NCBI RefSeq assembly: GCF_000003195.3
Contig: NC_012870.2
Coordinates: forward strand, 17,848,501 to 17,912,500
DNA from: Sorghum bicolor
Taxonomy: Eukaryota; Streptophyta; Magnoliopsida; Poales; Poaceae
Direction of reading: 5' to 3'
Length of the DNA stretch: 64,000 nt
Shown: one piece after another, positions 1 to 11,885 of the stretch
Layout of the letters: each line of letters starts with the position of its first letter
Numbering within the stretch: position 1 is the stretch's first letter
Notes under the pieces: generated by a model
Told to the model about the DNA's origin: nothing
The model's database searches: none
What the model saw: only the letters and a program-made list of their open reading frames with translations
Made by a program: the position numbers and the translations under genes

Positions 1-500
1 TTACCTTTTGCTTTCTACGTCTAGATGTCCCTTTAGCATTTATTTCCTTGTCCATATCTGGCACTTCAATCTCATTCTTATCACATAATGTTTTCACTCT
101 TTTGAGTAAGGGGTCCCATCCATTGTCCCTCATATCCTGCAACTGCTCTTTCACATCTATGATCAATTGCATTGCCTCAACATGTCTTGATCATTTCTTT
201 GCAAAGCACGTGACAGACTGTCTGTGATGCTCAATTCTATCATAAAATGCATTATGAATACAAAACCAAACCTCTCCATTTTACCAATTAAACCAAATGC
301 TCCACCATTATTTCCTGGTTTAACAGAGTCTTTCTTTACTATCTCAAGAATGTCTATGACAGTTTTCCACATCACCAAAATATGAAGTAAAGTTTTAAGA
401 TGTGAACCCTATCTAGTATCTTCAGGCCTTGCTAGGCTACATTCCTGGTTCAAACCTTTTCCAGTGATAATCTCCCCACTCTCCAACTTTTTTAACAACA
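1..500 (-). pseudogene. hAT transposase-like fragment (zf-MYM1/DUF4371 type), decayed
   Basis: Read on the minus strand, positions 500 to 1 give an almost continuous protein resembling the central part of plant 'zinc finger MYM-type protein 1-like' proteins, which are hAT-transposase derived. The recognisable blocks are a GLNQECSLARP stretch, a DILEIVKKDSVK helix and a later VKEQLQDMRDNGW block. Two breaks are visible: an in-frame TAG where a tryptophan would be expected (near 410), and a one-base frameshift near 180 between the DSLSRALQR and EAMQLI blocks. The fragment runs off the left edge of the window, so its C-terminal dimerisation region cannot be judged. The family is assigned from motifs only. 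Confidence 0.6.
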
Positions 501-1214
501 CATAGATGCACCGACAGTGTTGACTATTAGAGAAACATAGTTAAAAAAAATATACAATGGCTGGAGTAGAAGTTGCAACCGTAACAACCACTAATTGCAA
601 TTGATAGGCAAAACAATGCACATAGAATGCATAAGGATTTTCATTTGGTTGGCCGGCTCCGTCTGGCCGCCGCTGCTGCCAATGGCCGGGCTGCCGGCCA
701 AACGCGTTGCACCTTGCCTGGCCGCCTGCCCAGCCTGTGCCTGCGATGCGCGGTTGCACGGCTGCTGCCTCCGTTCGAGCGAGGACTCCGACGTGCCGCT
801 GGCCCTGACCACGCTGCCGCAGCGCTAAACCTAGCTGGTGCCACCGCCGCTCGCCCGCTTTGCTCGTGCTCGACTCGATGATTTTTCGTCTCCCCTGCTC
901 AGCTGCTCCCGTGACCGATTGGCTGAAAGGCAAGAAAAAAAGGTCAGTCTTCTTAATGGGCTGCGAAGAGGCTTACTCCACGTATTAGGCCACTGAAAAT
1001 ACATACAAAAATGGCCCAAAAAGAGACCAGCACCACGTCTCATCTTCAACCTCCATCAGGAGCGACGAAAAGTGCTACAGCCCCTCCTTCCCTGTAGTTA
1101 ATTGCTCAATTTTTAGGGGGGGCGCTAAGGAGGGGCTTCAATGGCGCGGCCAGGGTAGGGAGGGCTCGAGCCCCCTAGCCCCAGTGGCAGATCCGCCCGG
1201 TTTAGAAGTCCTAA
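501..1214. other. GC-rich intergenic stretch, no gene recognised
   Basis: The section 640-880 is strongly GC-rich and open in several frames on both strands, which is a composition effect. No domain, splice structure or start context stands out. The part from 1085 to 1205 looks like degraded grass repeat. Confidence 0.5.
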
Positions 1215-2238
1215 GGACACTCCCAATGCAAGACTCTATCACAGAGTTCAAGACAATTAATTACTCCCTCCGTTCCGATAAAAGTGTCGTTCTAGCGTTT
1301 GGAGTTTGTCCCGAATAAAGTGTCGTTTTAGGTTCCACAAGCTACCCTGACACCTCCCACAAAGTACTCTGCTCCCTTTGTCGGCTCGCCTCCATCTCAC
1401 TTTATAGCGTGTTGGGAGCCTGGCAGCCTCATCTTTCTCCTCCGCCATTAGGAGCCTAGCATCCTCCCTCATCTTTCTCCTCTGTTGACCCAATTCCCAT
1501 CTCCACCACTAGCGCCCTCCAACTCTTCTTCTTCCAAGGCGCCGGGCTGAAGATGCCGCTGCGCTCGGAGAGGCCGTCACGCGGGTACGGAGGAGTGCTC
1601 CCCTGAGCATCCAGATGTGGGGGTCAACGAGGATGGGTGTGGCCCAGGCACCGACGAAGAGGGCGGCCGGGTGGGCGTGTACCGCGCACCAACGAGGAGG
1701 CCGCGCGGCACGAGCACTGCCCATCTGCTGAGGAGGAGGATGGTGAGACGAGCGTGGCCCGCACGCCGACGTGAGGCCGACGCTCTCTCTTGTCTTCTCT
1801 CTGGCGTGGATCTTCCTCCTCCTTGTCCTCTACTGACACCATCCTCCTCTTCTCCGACGCTCCCTCCTCCATGCCTTTAGTGCGCCGTAGCCGAGGTCAA
1901 CAGGTGGGCTTCGTCTTGTTTGCGGACGAGATCTAGATCTAGAATAGGGAGGAACTCCAGATTGATGTGCAGGACCGAGCAGTAATAATTAGAAGATAGG
2001 GGCACCAACGTCATTTTTCTATATCCTTGATATATGTGCCTATCCCTCAAATGACATTTTTTCTGGGACAGAGGGAGTACATATTATTTATGGTATTTTG
2101 CTGATGTGGTAACATATTTATTGAAGAAAGAGGTAGAAAAAAAATAAGACTTCAAGTCTTATTTAGACTCCAAGTCCACATCGTTCGAGGTAATAAATAA
2201 CTTTAGACTCTATGATATAGTCTGCATTGTGAGTGCCC
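1215..2238. mobile_element. Tourist-like MITE, family A, copy 1, split by a Stowaway-like element
   Basis: The ends are inverted copies of GGNCACTCNCAATGCA followed by the near-palindrome GACTCTATCAYAGAGTC, flanked by the 3-bp duplication TAA. The same element occurs near 13220 and 61707. The copy at 61707 gives the uninterrupted sequence and shows that 1264-2077 is a later insertion at a TA dinucleotide. Confidence 0.75.
1264..2077. mobile_element. Stowaway-like (Tc1/mariner) element with GC-rich interior
   Basis: The ends are CTCCCTCCGTTCCGATAAAA on the left and the inverted CTCCCTCTGTCCCAGAAAAA on the right. TA is duplicated on both sides (1262-1263 and 2078-2079). At 814 bp it is longer than ordinary Stowaway MITEs. 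The middle (about 1500-1900) is GC-rich and unlike the AT-rich ends, so it may be captured host DNA. No transposase is seen. Confidence 0.75.
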
Positions 2239-2527
2239 TAACGGTGATGGAGATGGTCGAGCCAAGTCGCTACAGGGGCATCATGACCGGAGCTTACTCA
2301 GGGCCGTGTCGTCAAAATTTGAGTTCGTGTGTCCAAACTTTAAAGGAGGCGCTACTGGCTTTGATAAATAAAATGATATATTCATATATAGAAACGTGAT
2401 AATAAAAAAATTATACCTATTTATTTTGTGATTATATAACTTTTATTTGAACACAATATCATTCAAAATTGAAATAAAAAAACGCATTCACTTGTGAGTA
2501 GTAATTGTGTTTTTTATCGCGTCTGGC
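2239..2527. other. Short intergenic stretch, nothing recognised
   Basis: AT-rich filler between the MITE and the LTR-like block. No reading frame, RNA gene or complete repeat can be supported here. Confidence 0.4.
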
Positions 2528-5500
2528 TGTAAGCATCATCGAGCGTTTTGCACAATTGTGGCAGAACCTCCTGAATTAAGTGGCCCACATGCGTACATCA
2601 TTGTCCCAAAGACTTCTGATCGACGTGCATGAGTTCCAAATGACTCAAGAAGTCTGTCGGGTGTTCTCGGGGAAACCCGAATCATCCACGTTACATTCTT
2701 TTCAGGAAATTCCCTCATTAAGCATTACAGTATTACAACATTTCATAGATAAGAGGAATCAGAGTAAAGGCGGAAAGATTACATAACATAGATTGAAACT
2801 TAAGTTCAACGGTTACAAACCATAAGTATAGAGTACATAAAAGGTTCGAAACTTATTATTACATAAACCAAAAGTCACACAACTTGTTTTACTTGCCCAA
2901 GGTCACACATCAGATTCATCATCATCACTCTCCTCCACAAGAGTAAAGTAACAACGACCATCAAAAGGATTATCAAAGGGTTCACCTGCAACAGGGGTTA
3001 ATAAACCCTGAGTACAAAAGTACTCAACAAGACTTAACCGACTATAAAAGAGGTGAAGACTCAGGTATGCAGGCTATAGGGATTCAAGGTAAAGCTTTAG
3101 CAAGATCAAGCATTTCTTTTGCATAAAAGCTTACTAAGAGTAAAACCTACTTTCAAGTTTTAACTCAAGATCATCATTGATGCCTAACCAAAACTATTAT
3201 CAAACTTTCATAAGCAAACCATATCTTTCTTATGCCAAAGATTCACTTGTTACTACGATGATGGGGTGAGGATTGAGGCTCCATATCCGAGGAAACACGG
3301 CGATTCGAATCGATTAAACCCAGCTGGGGATTCAGTACCACACGACATATGTAGAATTTAATCTTGCATATGTCAACCTGTTTCTATAGATCCTCCCATA
3401 CAAGAACGGGTCCAGCGTCACCCGAGAGTACAGTACACCACCATCCTACAGCCAATCTAGATGTTTCCCGGTCATCTCAGATCCGTAAGGTGGGTACACG
3501 CTACTCTCGCCATCTCTCCACTCCCAGTACGCGGTTAGCCGTTCTCAAGTATCGGAATAGCTATAGATAAGGCTTACCACCGCATGTGGGCTGTACTCAA
3601 AAGTCTCAATCACAGCAGGCCAACAACGGAACGGTCCTTAATCGACATAGTTGGAGACACTACTTTAAGACTCCATTCTTAAAGCAAGTCCACCGACCGG
3701 TCTCAAGTTGAAACATTATTGACCATAAAAGTATTCCATAACAACCCTTCAAACTTTCTCATTTGAAAACCTATCTAATAAGCAGGGCTAAGCATACTAA
3801 GTATTTTCATAAAACAAGTATCAAGGTTAATATTGAAATCATCAAGGTGGATAATGCAGCAAATAGGATTCACTCAACTCCTATTCACCTAATGCATCAT
3901 ATTAACTCAAGTGATATAAATAACTTTATGAAAATACAAGGATAGGGTTTAATGTCCGGGACTTGCCTTGACCGGAAGGGAAGTTCGGCAACTCAGCAAA
4001 GCCCGAAGGATCCACAAACTCGGAAGCAACCCACTGAGGATCAGATTCTTCCGGAGCGTATTCTATACGTAAAAGTGCATATGCATGATTATGAGATACT
4101 CATGGCATGATAAAGACAGGTTACATGTTCTTGGATGATAACAACAAACATGATTATCCCGAGTACAATTTACCTTTATGGTAAAGAAATAAACTAATCT
4201 AACTATCAAAGCATGGATTATTACTAAACCAAATTTTATCCTCTTTATTAAACAATGTTGTGAATCTATCATACCATAAAGATCATTTATATGAAATAAA
4301 TCATAACCAGGGAGCATATCATGCTAAGTGACCACTGGTTGTCAATCAATCCAAAATACCACTCAAATCCTAAAAGGATTAAATATTTCTATTTCTTTTA
4401 TACTTATTTTAAATAGTTTTATTTAAGAAACAGAGCATACTTTATCAAAAAGAGTTGAAATTAGTCCTGAAGCTAGATAACAATAACACAAGTTCACATA
4501 TTAAATTTCATGATTTTTGGATATACCCATAAATTATTAAAAATCATGGAAGACTTATTTATTAATAAACAGAGGCAATTTATAGATACATGCAAACTAT
4601 CATAAAATAAAATCTAACATTTTTCTTACACTCTTTATATTCTCTGGAACCTACACAAAAATTTTCACTATTTTTGAATCACTACACAATTTATTACACA
4701 AATTCAAACATCCAGCATTTTTAAACAAAAAGGAAAAAGAAAACAATAAGAAACTGGGCGAGGCCCAGCCAAAAGGCCCGCAGGCCGGCCCAAACTCGCG
4801 CCGCGCGCGTCCGCGCCCCCTCTCTCTCTCACACAGCCGCTGACGGGGTAGCCCCACCCGTCAGCTCTCTCTCCCACACGCACGGCGGCTCGACCGCGAC
4901 TCCGGTCACCGCCGGCGGGGTCTGAGCTCGCGCTGAGGTGCGCCACAGCGTCGCGTCGCTCCCGCGACCCTACTGCTAGGCTCCAAGCACGCTCCACCCC
5001 TCTCTCTCCACCTTGGCCGCGCGAATGGCGGACGGCCATGGCGGTCACCCGTAGACCGGCCACTAGAGCTCGGTAGAGCGTAAACAAGAGGAACAGGGAG
5101 CTTCAAGGAGGTTTAGGGAACACGATGCTCACATCACCACGGCGGGAGAAGCAGCAGAAAGCTCTAGCGTCGTTGGCCGTGAGATCAGGCGGGCGCTCCG
5201 GCTCCGGTGAGCTCGTTCCGGCGATTCTGTTCGTGCCCAAAGCGAAAGAGCGAGCGCATGAGCTACTAGAACACAAAAAGAACTTGAAACAGCTGCCAGA
5301 GAAGCATGGTACCGACTAGAACACCGTGGCCACGGGAAGAGCTCCACGGCGGCGCTCGGTCACCGGCGGAAAGGAAAACAGCGAACTCCGGCGCTCTGGT
5401 GTGAAAGGGAAGGAAAGGATGGGTTCGGAAGGTGCGCAAGGAGTTAACCACTTTATGCCCACGGTGAAATTGGATGAGGATCAACTGCTGCGGTGAATTT

Positions 5501-6500
5501 TGGATTTGAGTGGAAAGCTGTCCGTCGGTGCTCCGGTGGCAATCGGCGTCGGCAAGCTCAGGATGGAACGCCACGAAGCAAGCAGAGGCGCCAGCAGCTG
5601 CTACTCGATGCCACGGAGACGGATGCATGCTGAGACGAGGTGACACGGCGCTCACGCGCTGGCAAACGCCGGCCCAAGCTCGGCGGTCCACCGCCGTGAA
5701 CAGGGGCTAGAACTTATCCCCCCCTTTCCCCAAAAAGCCCTTTCTGCATTTTGCGAAAAACAACCAAAATTTGAACAGAAGTCAAATTTCTGCCAAAATA
5801 AAACTTGTTCAGAATTTTGAATACTACAAAACATATTTTAGGGTCCAAGGCTAATTTCAAATGGAAAGGGATGAATTTGAGCCAAACAGTTTGAAATCCA
5901 AATCTCAAGTTGGGAAAAAAATTCCAATTTTAAATTGGGGCAGATTAGAAATTCCAAAATTACTTTTGATTTTTCAAAACAACTTGAAAAACTCCCAACA
6001 TGAAAGTTGTTCAACTTTTCAAGCCCTACAACTTTCATGTTGACCATTTTTCAAAATTCCAAATATATTTTGAATTGGATATTCAAATTGGAAAAGGGGA
6101 CAATTTCTGGAAAATTGTATTTTCAAAATTACTTTGAATTTTGTATTGAAACTCCAAAAACTCAAAACACCAAAGTTGTACATCTTGACAAGACCTACAT
6201 CTTTGCTTTGAACTCAACTTCAAATTTTGCTTAGTTTTTGAATTGCACAAAAAGGGACAAATCTAGGGTTTTTAAAATTAGGATTTCCCCCCCTTAAGCT
6301 CTCGGAAAACTCTCACCCAAGGTTTTAAAACTCCAACACAAGCATCCATACACAAAATAAGCACACTTTAAATTCCTAAACACATTCATCCAAATTAAAC
6401 TTATTTTAAGTTAATGCATCAGGGTTTACTTAACAAATAAACTATGCAATGCTCATGATGACATATCATGTTTTAGTTTGCTTAACACCAGAGTGTTACA
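2528..6500 (-). mobile_element. Probable solo LTR of a Del/Tekay-like gypsy element
   Basis: The right edge, read on the minus strand, starts TGTAACACTCTGG, a typical LTR start. The block contains text characteristic of long grass gypsy LTRs, such as the GATTCGAATCGATT section near 3304 and the 'AATAAACCCTGAGTAC' section near 3001. A GC-rich promoter-like zone lies at 4760-5700 and AT-rich, homopolymer-prone DNA at 5730-6240. No gag or pol is found on either side, so it is a solo LTR or a piece of one. The left end is uncertain: 2528 is the nearest TG and no matching target duplication was found. Apparent reading frames in the GC-rich zone are open on both strands and show no domain. Confidence 0.5.
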
Positions 6501-6792
6501 ACAATACAATATTTCTGCATCTACTTGTAGTAATAAGTAATTATTCATTAACATAAAGAAATATTTACATCGATAAATATAAGATAATTACCTTCCACGA
6601 GTTCAGGTCTTTAGAAATCAGGAATTTACACCTCGTGACCTACACCTATGTGGGCGCTGGCTCCAGCCCCCGCTTGCAGCTTTGCTTGATTACGAAGATG
6701 GAAAGAGTAAACCAGTATGGGAGAGCCAGGGAGACGGATTGGTGGATGCCACGCGCGGGCTTGCTTGATCATGAAAACAAGCCTCGTTCGTT
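6501..6792. other. Intergenic, nothing recognised
   Basis: No supported gene or complete repeat between the LTR-like block and the MITE array. Confidence 0.4.
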
Positions 6793-7487
6793 GCCTGTTT
6801 ACTTCTAAAATATTTTGCAAAATAAAAATAATAGTATTTTTGTTTATATTTAACAAATATTGTCCAATCATAGATTAACTAGGCTCAAAAGATTCACCTC
6901 GTAAATTACAGGTAAACTATGTAATTAGTTATTTCTTTTATCTATATTTAATGCTTTATGTATGTGCCGCAAGATTTGATGTAATGGGGATTGTGAAAAA
7001 TTTTACAAATATTTTGGGAACTAGGCCTTGTTTATAAAAACTTTTTAGATTTCGCTACTGTAGTATTTTCGTTTTTATTTGACAAACATTATCCAATTAT
7101 AGAGTAACTAAGCTTAAAAGATTCGTCTCACGATTTACAGGCAAACTATGCAATTAGTTTTTGTTTTCATCTATATTTAATGTTTCATGCATGTGCCGTA
7201 AGATTCAATGTGACATGAAATCTTGAAAAGTTTTTGGTTTTTGGTGGGAACTAAGGCCATGTTTAGTTCGCAAAAATTTTAGTTTTTGGCTACTGTAGCA
7301 CTTTCATTTTTATTTGACAAATATTATCCAATCATAGAGTAACTAGGCTCAAAAGATTCATCTCACAAATTACAGGTAAACCGTGCAATTAGTTTTTATT
7401 TTCGTCTATATTTAATGCTCCATGCATGCGACCAAAGATTCGATGTGACGGGGAATCTTAGAAAATTTTTGAGAACTAAACAAGGTC
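6793..7487. mobile_element. Three head-to-tail copies of the GGCCTTGTTTAG MITE
   Basis: Three copies of the same roughly 230-bp MITE follow each other directly, at about 6793-7023, 7024-7254 and 7255-7487. Each has the internal blocks CTACTGTAGCA (or a variant), TTTGACAAATATT, AAAAGATTC and ATCTATATTTAATG in the same order. The first two lack the last few bases of their right TIR and run straight into the GGCC of the next copy. The third is flanked by TAA and TTA. Confidence 0.75.
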
Positions 7488-8129
7488 TTATTGTAAAAGA
7501 AAAATACTGTTGAATGACCGATAGATTTGCGTGATAAACTCAAGCGAAACTATAGTCTATTAGTAGGTTGTATAAAAAACCCAAAGCGTCTCCGTCTTCC
7601 AGATTAATCTCTTCTGCCGGCATTACTCCTGATCGGAAGAGATTTTTTATGTTTTAATTTTTTAATAAATATTTTAATATTAATCACTCTAGAAAATATT
7701 TTGCATCACATAGCCTTTTTGATCGTGCCCCATTGGCATGATAAAATAATATAGTCGTGCCACATGTGTTGGCGCGACAAGATACAACACATTCAACGGC
7801 GATTCCGACGTGGAAAAGCTTGTCGCGCCACTCTAGTTGGTGTGACAGTATTGTCTTGTCGCGTCACCACGAGTGACATAACAAGACCGATTTTTTGAAA
7901 AATCATAACTCTTAGATACGACGTCGGATGAAGATGATTTTTATATAAAAATTGTAGATCTCGATGAGATCTACAACTCTGTGCGCCGTAGCGTGCATCC
8001 GTACGGCCCTTACGATGACTTAACCTTAACCAAAAATAAAATAACAAATAAAAAATAGATCTTATTCCATATATTTTGGTATTAGCCCCACCTAATTTGA
8101 TACTTTTTCTACCTATTTAGTACCTCTAA
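7488..8129. other. Intergenic with degraded retroelement-like DNA
   Basis: The stretch 7730-8045 contains repeated 'gtcgcgccac / ttggcgcgacaag' text and a 'gtagatctcgatgagatctac' palindrome near 7950, as seen in decayed gypsy DNA. No ORF with a domain. Confidence 0.3.
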
Positions 8130-8372
8130 GGCCTTGTTTAGATCCAAATTTTTTTTAGATTTTGACATTGTAGCACTTTCGTTTTTATTTGACAAATATT
8201 ATCAAATCATGAAGCAATTAGACTTAAAAGATTCGTCTCGTGATTTACAGGTAAACTATGCAATTAGTTATCTTTTTTATTTATATTTAATGTTCCATGC
8301 ATGTGCCGCAAGATTCGATGTGATGGGGAATCTTGTAAAGTTTTGGGTTTTTGGGTGTATGTAAACAAGGCC
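8130..8372. mobile_element. GGCCTTGTTTAG MITE, full copy
   Basis: TIRs GGCCTTGTTTAGAT and the inverted GGCCTTGTTTACAT, with TAA duplicated on both sides. This 3-bp duplication places the family with Tourist-like (PIF/Harbinger) MITEs, although other copies in this window have other 3-bp duplications. Confidence 0.8.
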
Positions 8373-8557
8373 TAAGTACTTTAAGTTGGTACCTTCTTTA
8401 AATTTTACCGTTCCATCTTATTCAATGGATGGCTCATGTTTTTTCAATTATTTAAAATTTTCTCAAAACATAATATGTATGATGATATCATCTCTACTAT
8501 AATTCACCCAACAAAATTATACTTGATCCACCCAAAAAACTAGCTTAGCTTATGTTA

Positions 8558-8762
8558 GGGCATGTTTGGCAGGGTTCCTCATGAGGGGCTTCTCTAGAAG
8601 AGCCCCAGCCGTTTTAATGAAACCACAAATTGTGGCTTCGCCAAAATAGCTCCGGCTCCTCTGCTTTGTACTCAAAAACTACTTCTCCAGAAAAAATGTT
8701 TGGCAAAATTTCTTTGGAGGAGTCAGAGCTAGAGCCAGAGATGAACCCTACCAAACAGGTCC
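8558..8762. mobile_element. Tourist-like MITE, second family
   Basis: TIRs GGGCATGTTTGGCAGGGTTC and the inverted GGACCTGTTTGGTAGGGTTC, flanked by TTA on both sides. 205 bp, non-coding. Confidence 0.8.
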
Positions 8763-8916
8763 TTAGGCTCTCTGTGAGACTAATAACCTGACAACATTTT
8801 TTTACAACTCGCCAATTATTCTAGTACATGCGGGTAATTACATATTTGTTGGTAGGTTTGTTGGGAATCATGTTGTTAGGGATGTATTTCGCTAAAAAAG
8901 GATCTTAGGGATATAT

Positions 8917-9160
8917 GTCTTGTTTACATTCAAAAAGTTTTTAGATTTTGATATTGTAGCACTTTTGTTTTTATTTGACAAACATTGTTTGATCATTGAG
9001 TAACTAGGCTTAAAAAGTTCGTCTCGCGATTTTTACAAGTAAACTGTGCAATTAGTTTTTGTTTTCATCTATATTTAATGCTCTATGCATATACCGCAAA
9101 ATTCGATGTGATGGAAAATCTTGTAAAGTTTTTGGTTTTTGAGTTGAACTAAACAAGGCC
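8917..9160. mobile_element. GGCCTTGTTTAG MITE, degraded left end
   Basis: The internal blocks are in standard order and the right TIR reads aactaaacaaggcc. The left TIR has changed to GTCTTGTTTAC. No clean target duplication. Confidence 0.65.
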
Positions 9161-9728
9161 ATAATAAAATTATTGGAAAAATATAAAAAAACATAATGCA
9201 AAGGTTGACCACTCTTGATAAAAAAAACTCAACAAAAATCCTGGTTATTACTCCTAAATAATTGGGGGGAAAAGCGGCACAGGACCGAGCCGCCCTATCA
9301 TGCTTGTCAAGAAAAACGGTTACCCCTATCAAACGGATTTGCGTCGCCGTCGCCGTCACGTGAGGAAATCCGCAGTGTTTTTTCGGCCCGGATCGTCGAC
9401 AAAAAGTTGCAGGCATCACTATTTTCGGCGCCGGCCATGCGTGACGTCGAGTCGCAATGAGCAGAGACGAGGCCCCACCTCGCAAAGCCGGTGTGGCGGC
9501 ACAGGACGGACGGTGGAGATGGAGCCATACGTAGGCGAGGCCCACACACGAGTGCGCTGCGCGGGTCGGCGGGTGACATCTCGCGCGGGCCCCAAGGCGA
9601 AGGGCCGCGAGAGGCGCGGAGCCGACCCTGCGAACGTCGGAGGAGCCGGACAGGGAGTACCGAGCAAAAGTGGGACGCGGCGGCCGGGGTGACGTCACTC
9701 AGCCCGCCCGCACCTTGTCGCCTTGCTC
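9161..9728. other. GC-rich island, no assigned gene
   Basis: From about 9265 to 9725 the DNA is GC- and CpG-rich in AT-rich surroundings and is open in several frames on both strands. None of the translations shows a domain I recognise. It could be a decayed first exon or promoter of a lost gene, or cargo of a transposon. Confidence 0.35.
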
Positions 9729-9852
9729 AGAGCACTCCCAATCAAAAATCATCGCATAAATATTAATTGCAGTGTCATCTAAGCATTTTACTGATGTGAT
9801 TTCAAAAGAGTTATTGAAAAGAGTGAGCAAAAATTATAGAAACTGGGTCTAA

Positions 9853-10056
9853 GGTCAGTCTCAATACATGTTTCATGAGAGTGTCATACACATTAAATAG
9901 GGTGCCACATAAGCAAAATTGCTGACTTGGCAAGGTTATTAAATGAAGGAGTTTCATCAGACGAGAGGAGTTTCATATCCATGAAACTCCTATGGCTCGG
10001 TTACGTAGTTTATAGTCTTGTTAACTGTGCTATGAAACTATGCATTGAGATTGGCC
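9853..10056. mobile_element. Tourist-like MITE, third family
   Basis: TIRs GGTCAGTCTCAATACATG and the inverted GGCCAATCTCAATGCATA, flanked by TAA on both sides. It lies inside an older repeat whose ends (CTCCCAATCAA near 9732 and CTCCCAATGCTAG inverted near 11035) enclose 9729-11046. Confidence 0.75.
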
Positions 10057-10063
10057 TAAGTTA

Positions 10064-10844
10064 GGCCTTGTTTAGCTCACCCAAAAACCAAAAAGTTTTT
10101 AAGATTTCCTGTCACATCGAATCTTTCAACACATGCATGAAACATTAAATATAGATAAAAATAAAAACTAATTCTTAGCAGCAAAGTTTCCGGAACATAG
10201 GGTACATGATACGGGAACGTGGTACGCGATACGACATTCTTATAAACTATGGAACGTAGGGGGTATATAGCTTCATCTCGTTCCTTTAAGTTGCGGAACG
10301 CGTTCCACTTTCTAAAGGAATCGTGTTTGGGACGTAGTGGTTGACTCAGGTAGTTTTACGTGTTGTTTTGAACCAAATGAGTTCGATTCCTAGCGTGATA
10401 TAGTTTACTATTGTATTTTTATTTCATTTAGGGCTATCCAACTCCAACCTTAAGGCTCATTGCAGGTCTAGGCCAATGAGTCAATCACCATCTAGATTTT
10501 TCGTCAACCGCTCACGGACGGACATGGCGCAGTATGCACACACACCACGAAGTTCCATAGTCGCTTGGGACTAACGTTCCTATGATTGCTCCTATATATG
10601 ATTCGTGTTCCACCGCATTTGGAAACGATGTTCCCGTTCCACGTTTTGGGACGAAGTTCCCGGAACGGGGAACGTGCCCATGTTCCCGTACCCCGGCTGC
10701 TAAGAACTAATTACATAGTTTAACTGTAAATCGCGAGACGAATCTTTTGATCCTAGTTAGTTCAGGATTGTATAATATTTGCCACAAACAAACGAAAGTA
10801 CTACAGTAGCGAAATTCAAAATCTTTTCGCATCTAAACAAGGCC
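10064..10844. mobile_element. GGCCTTGTTTAG MITE split by a hAT-like element
   Basis: The left half (10064-10173) and right half (10705-10844) together make one standard MITE of this family. The block 'aaaactaatt' at the junction is present on both sides of the insertion, which defines the insert exactly. TTA stands on the left; the right flank is TTC. Confidence 0.75.
10174..10704. mobile_element. Non-autonomous hAT-like element with subterminal GGAACG motifs
   Basis: 531 bp with inverted ends CTTAGCAGC and GCTGCTAAG, flanked by an exact 8-bp duplication AACTAATT (10166-10173 and 10705-10712). An 8-bp duplication is typical of the hAT superfamily. The start CTTAG is not the usual hAT consensus, so the superfamily is inferred from duplication length. 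The two ends carry many copies of GGAAC or GTTCC in both orientations, which resembles the clustered transposase-binding sites of hAT elements. No transposase is encoded. Confidence 0.7.
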
Positions 10845-11096
10845 TTCGATATCCAAGACATGTCTACACAAAATCCAAGACATGAAGTGATATGATTGGC
10901 TAAGAAAGGAGAGAGAATGAATGTGATTGGATAAAAAAATATTCTATAGAAACTATCAATTAGGACCATAGTTTCTATATATAGTGCCTATAAAAATTAA
11001 TAGGTATAGAAACTACATGTAGTTTCTAGCATTGGGAGTGTCCTTAGGCAGCAATTGGCATGCCTCCGGTGGTCCGGCCGGCGTCCTTGGCACCAG

Positions 11097-11260
11097 GGCC
11101 TTGTTTACTAACATAGATAAAAAAGTTAATTATATAATTTGTTAGTAACTTATGAAACAATTTTTTTAAAATGTCATTAGTTTATGATTAAATAATAATT
11201 ATTAAATACAAACGAAATTGCTATAACTAATTCTGTTTTTTTCATCAACTAAACCAAAGC
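11097..11260. mobile_element. Degraded GGCCTTGTTTAC MITE remnant
   Basis: It starts with GGCCTTGTTTACTAA and has the 'ttaaatacaaacgaaattgcta' block near the far end, but the middle is unrelated or heavily diverged. No clean duplication. Confidence 0.4.
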
Positions 11261-11280
11261 CTCAACTGTCCGGCGACCTG

Positions 11281-11523
11281 GGCCTTGTTTAGTTCTCCAA
11301 AAATTTTGCAAAATTTTTCAGATTCCCCGTCACATCGAATCTTTAGACGTATGCATGAAGTATTAAATATAGATAAAAATAAAAACTAATTGCACAGTTT
11401 GGTCGGAATTGACGAGACGAATCTTTTGAGCCTAGTTAGTCCATGATTGGACAATATTTGTCAAATACAAACGAAATTGCTACAGTGCTCATTTTGCCAA
11501 AAATTTTGGAACTAAACAAGGCC
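11281..11523. mobile_element. GGCCTTGTTTAG MITE, full copy
   Basis: TIRs GGCCTTGTTTAGTTC and the inverted GGCCTTGTTTAGTTC, flanked by CTG on both sides. This shows the family can duplicate 3 bp other than TAA/TTA. Confidence 0.8.
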
Positions 11524-11885
11524 CTGATATTTCGTTCGCGGAGATGGTAGGGCCGTTGGCCTAGGCGGCGAGAGCAAAGCGAACCGGCAAAGGGTGCCAA
11601 CGTACGTAACCTACCAGCCGTGTGGGCATGGCGACACAAAAGAGATCGGCCAGGCCAAGCGCGACGATAAAACTGACATAGAGACGCCTTAATGACCACA
11701 TTGTTTGACTAGAAAATTAAGAATTAGTCATAGATGTGAGCACATGCATTAAGGGCATGTTTAGATACACATGACTAGTTATTAGATGGACTAAAAACTA
11801 GTCTAAATTAATTAACTTTATTTTGCTAGCTAGTCCCAGGTGTGCGATCATAAAGGCCTCACACTCGACAGCCAACAATGTTCTG
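11524..11885. other. Intergenic with MITE remnants
   Basis: Nothing coding recognised. A piece from 11755 to 11860 begins GGGCATGTTTAGATAC and resembles a broken Tourist-like MITE. Confidence 0.3.

Noticed and set aside
541..933. 130-codon minus-strand frame
   Set aside because: It lies in a GC-rich stretch open on both strands, with no recognisable family or splice signals.
4704..5691. Several 60-140-codon frames in the GC-rich zone of the LTR-like block
   Set aside because: Overlapping frames on both strands, low-complexity R/G/A-rich translations, inside a probable LTR.
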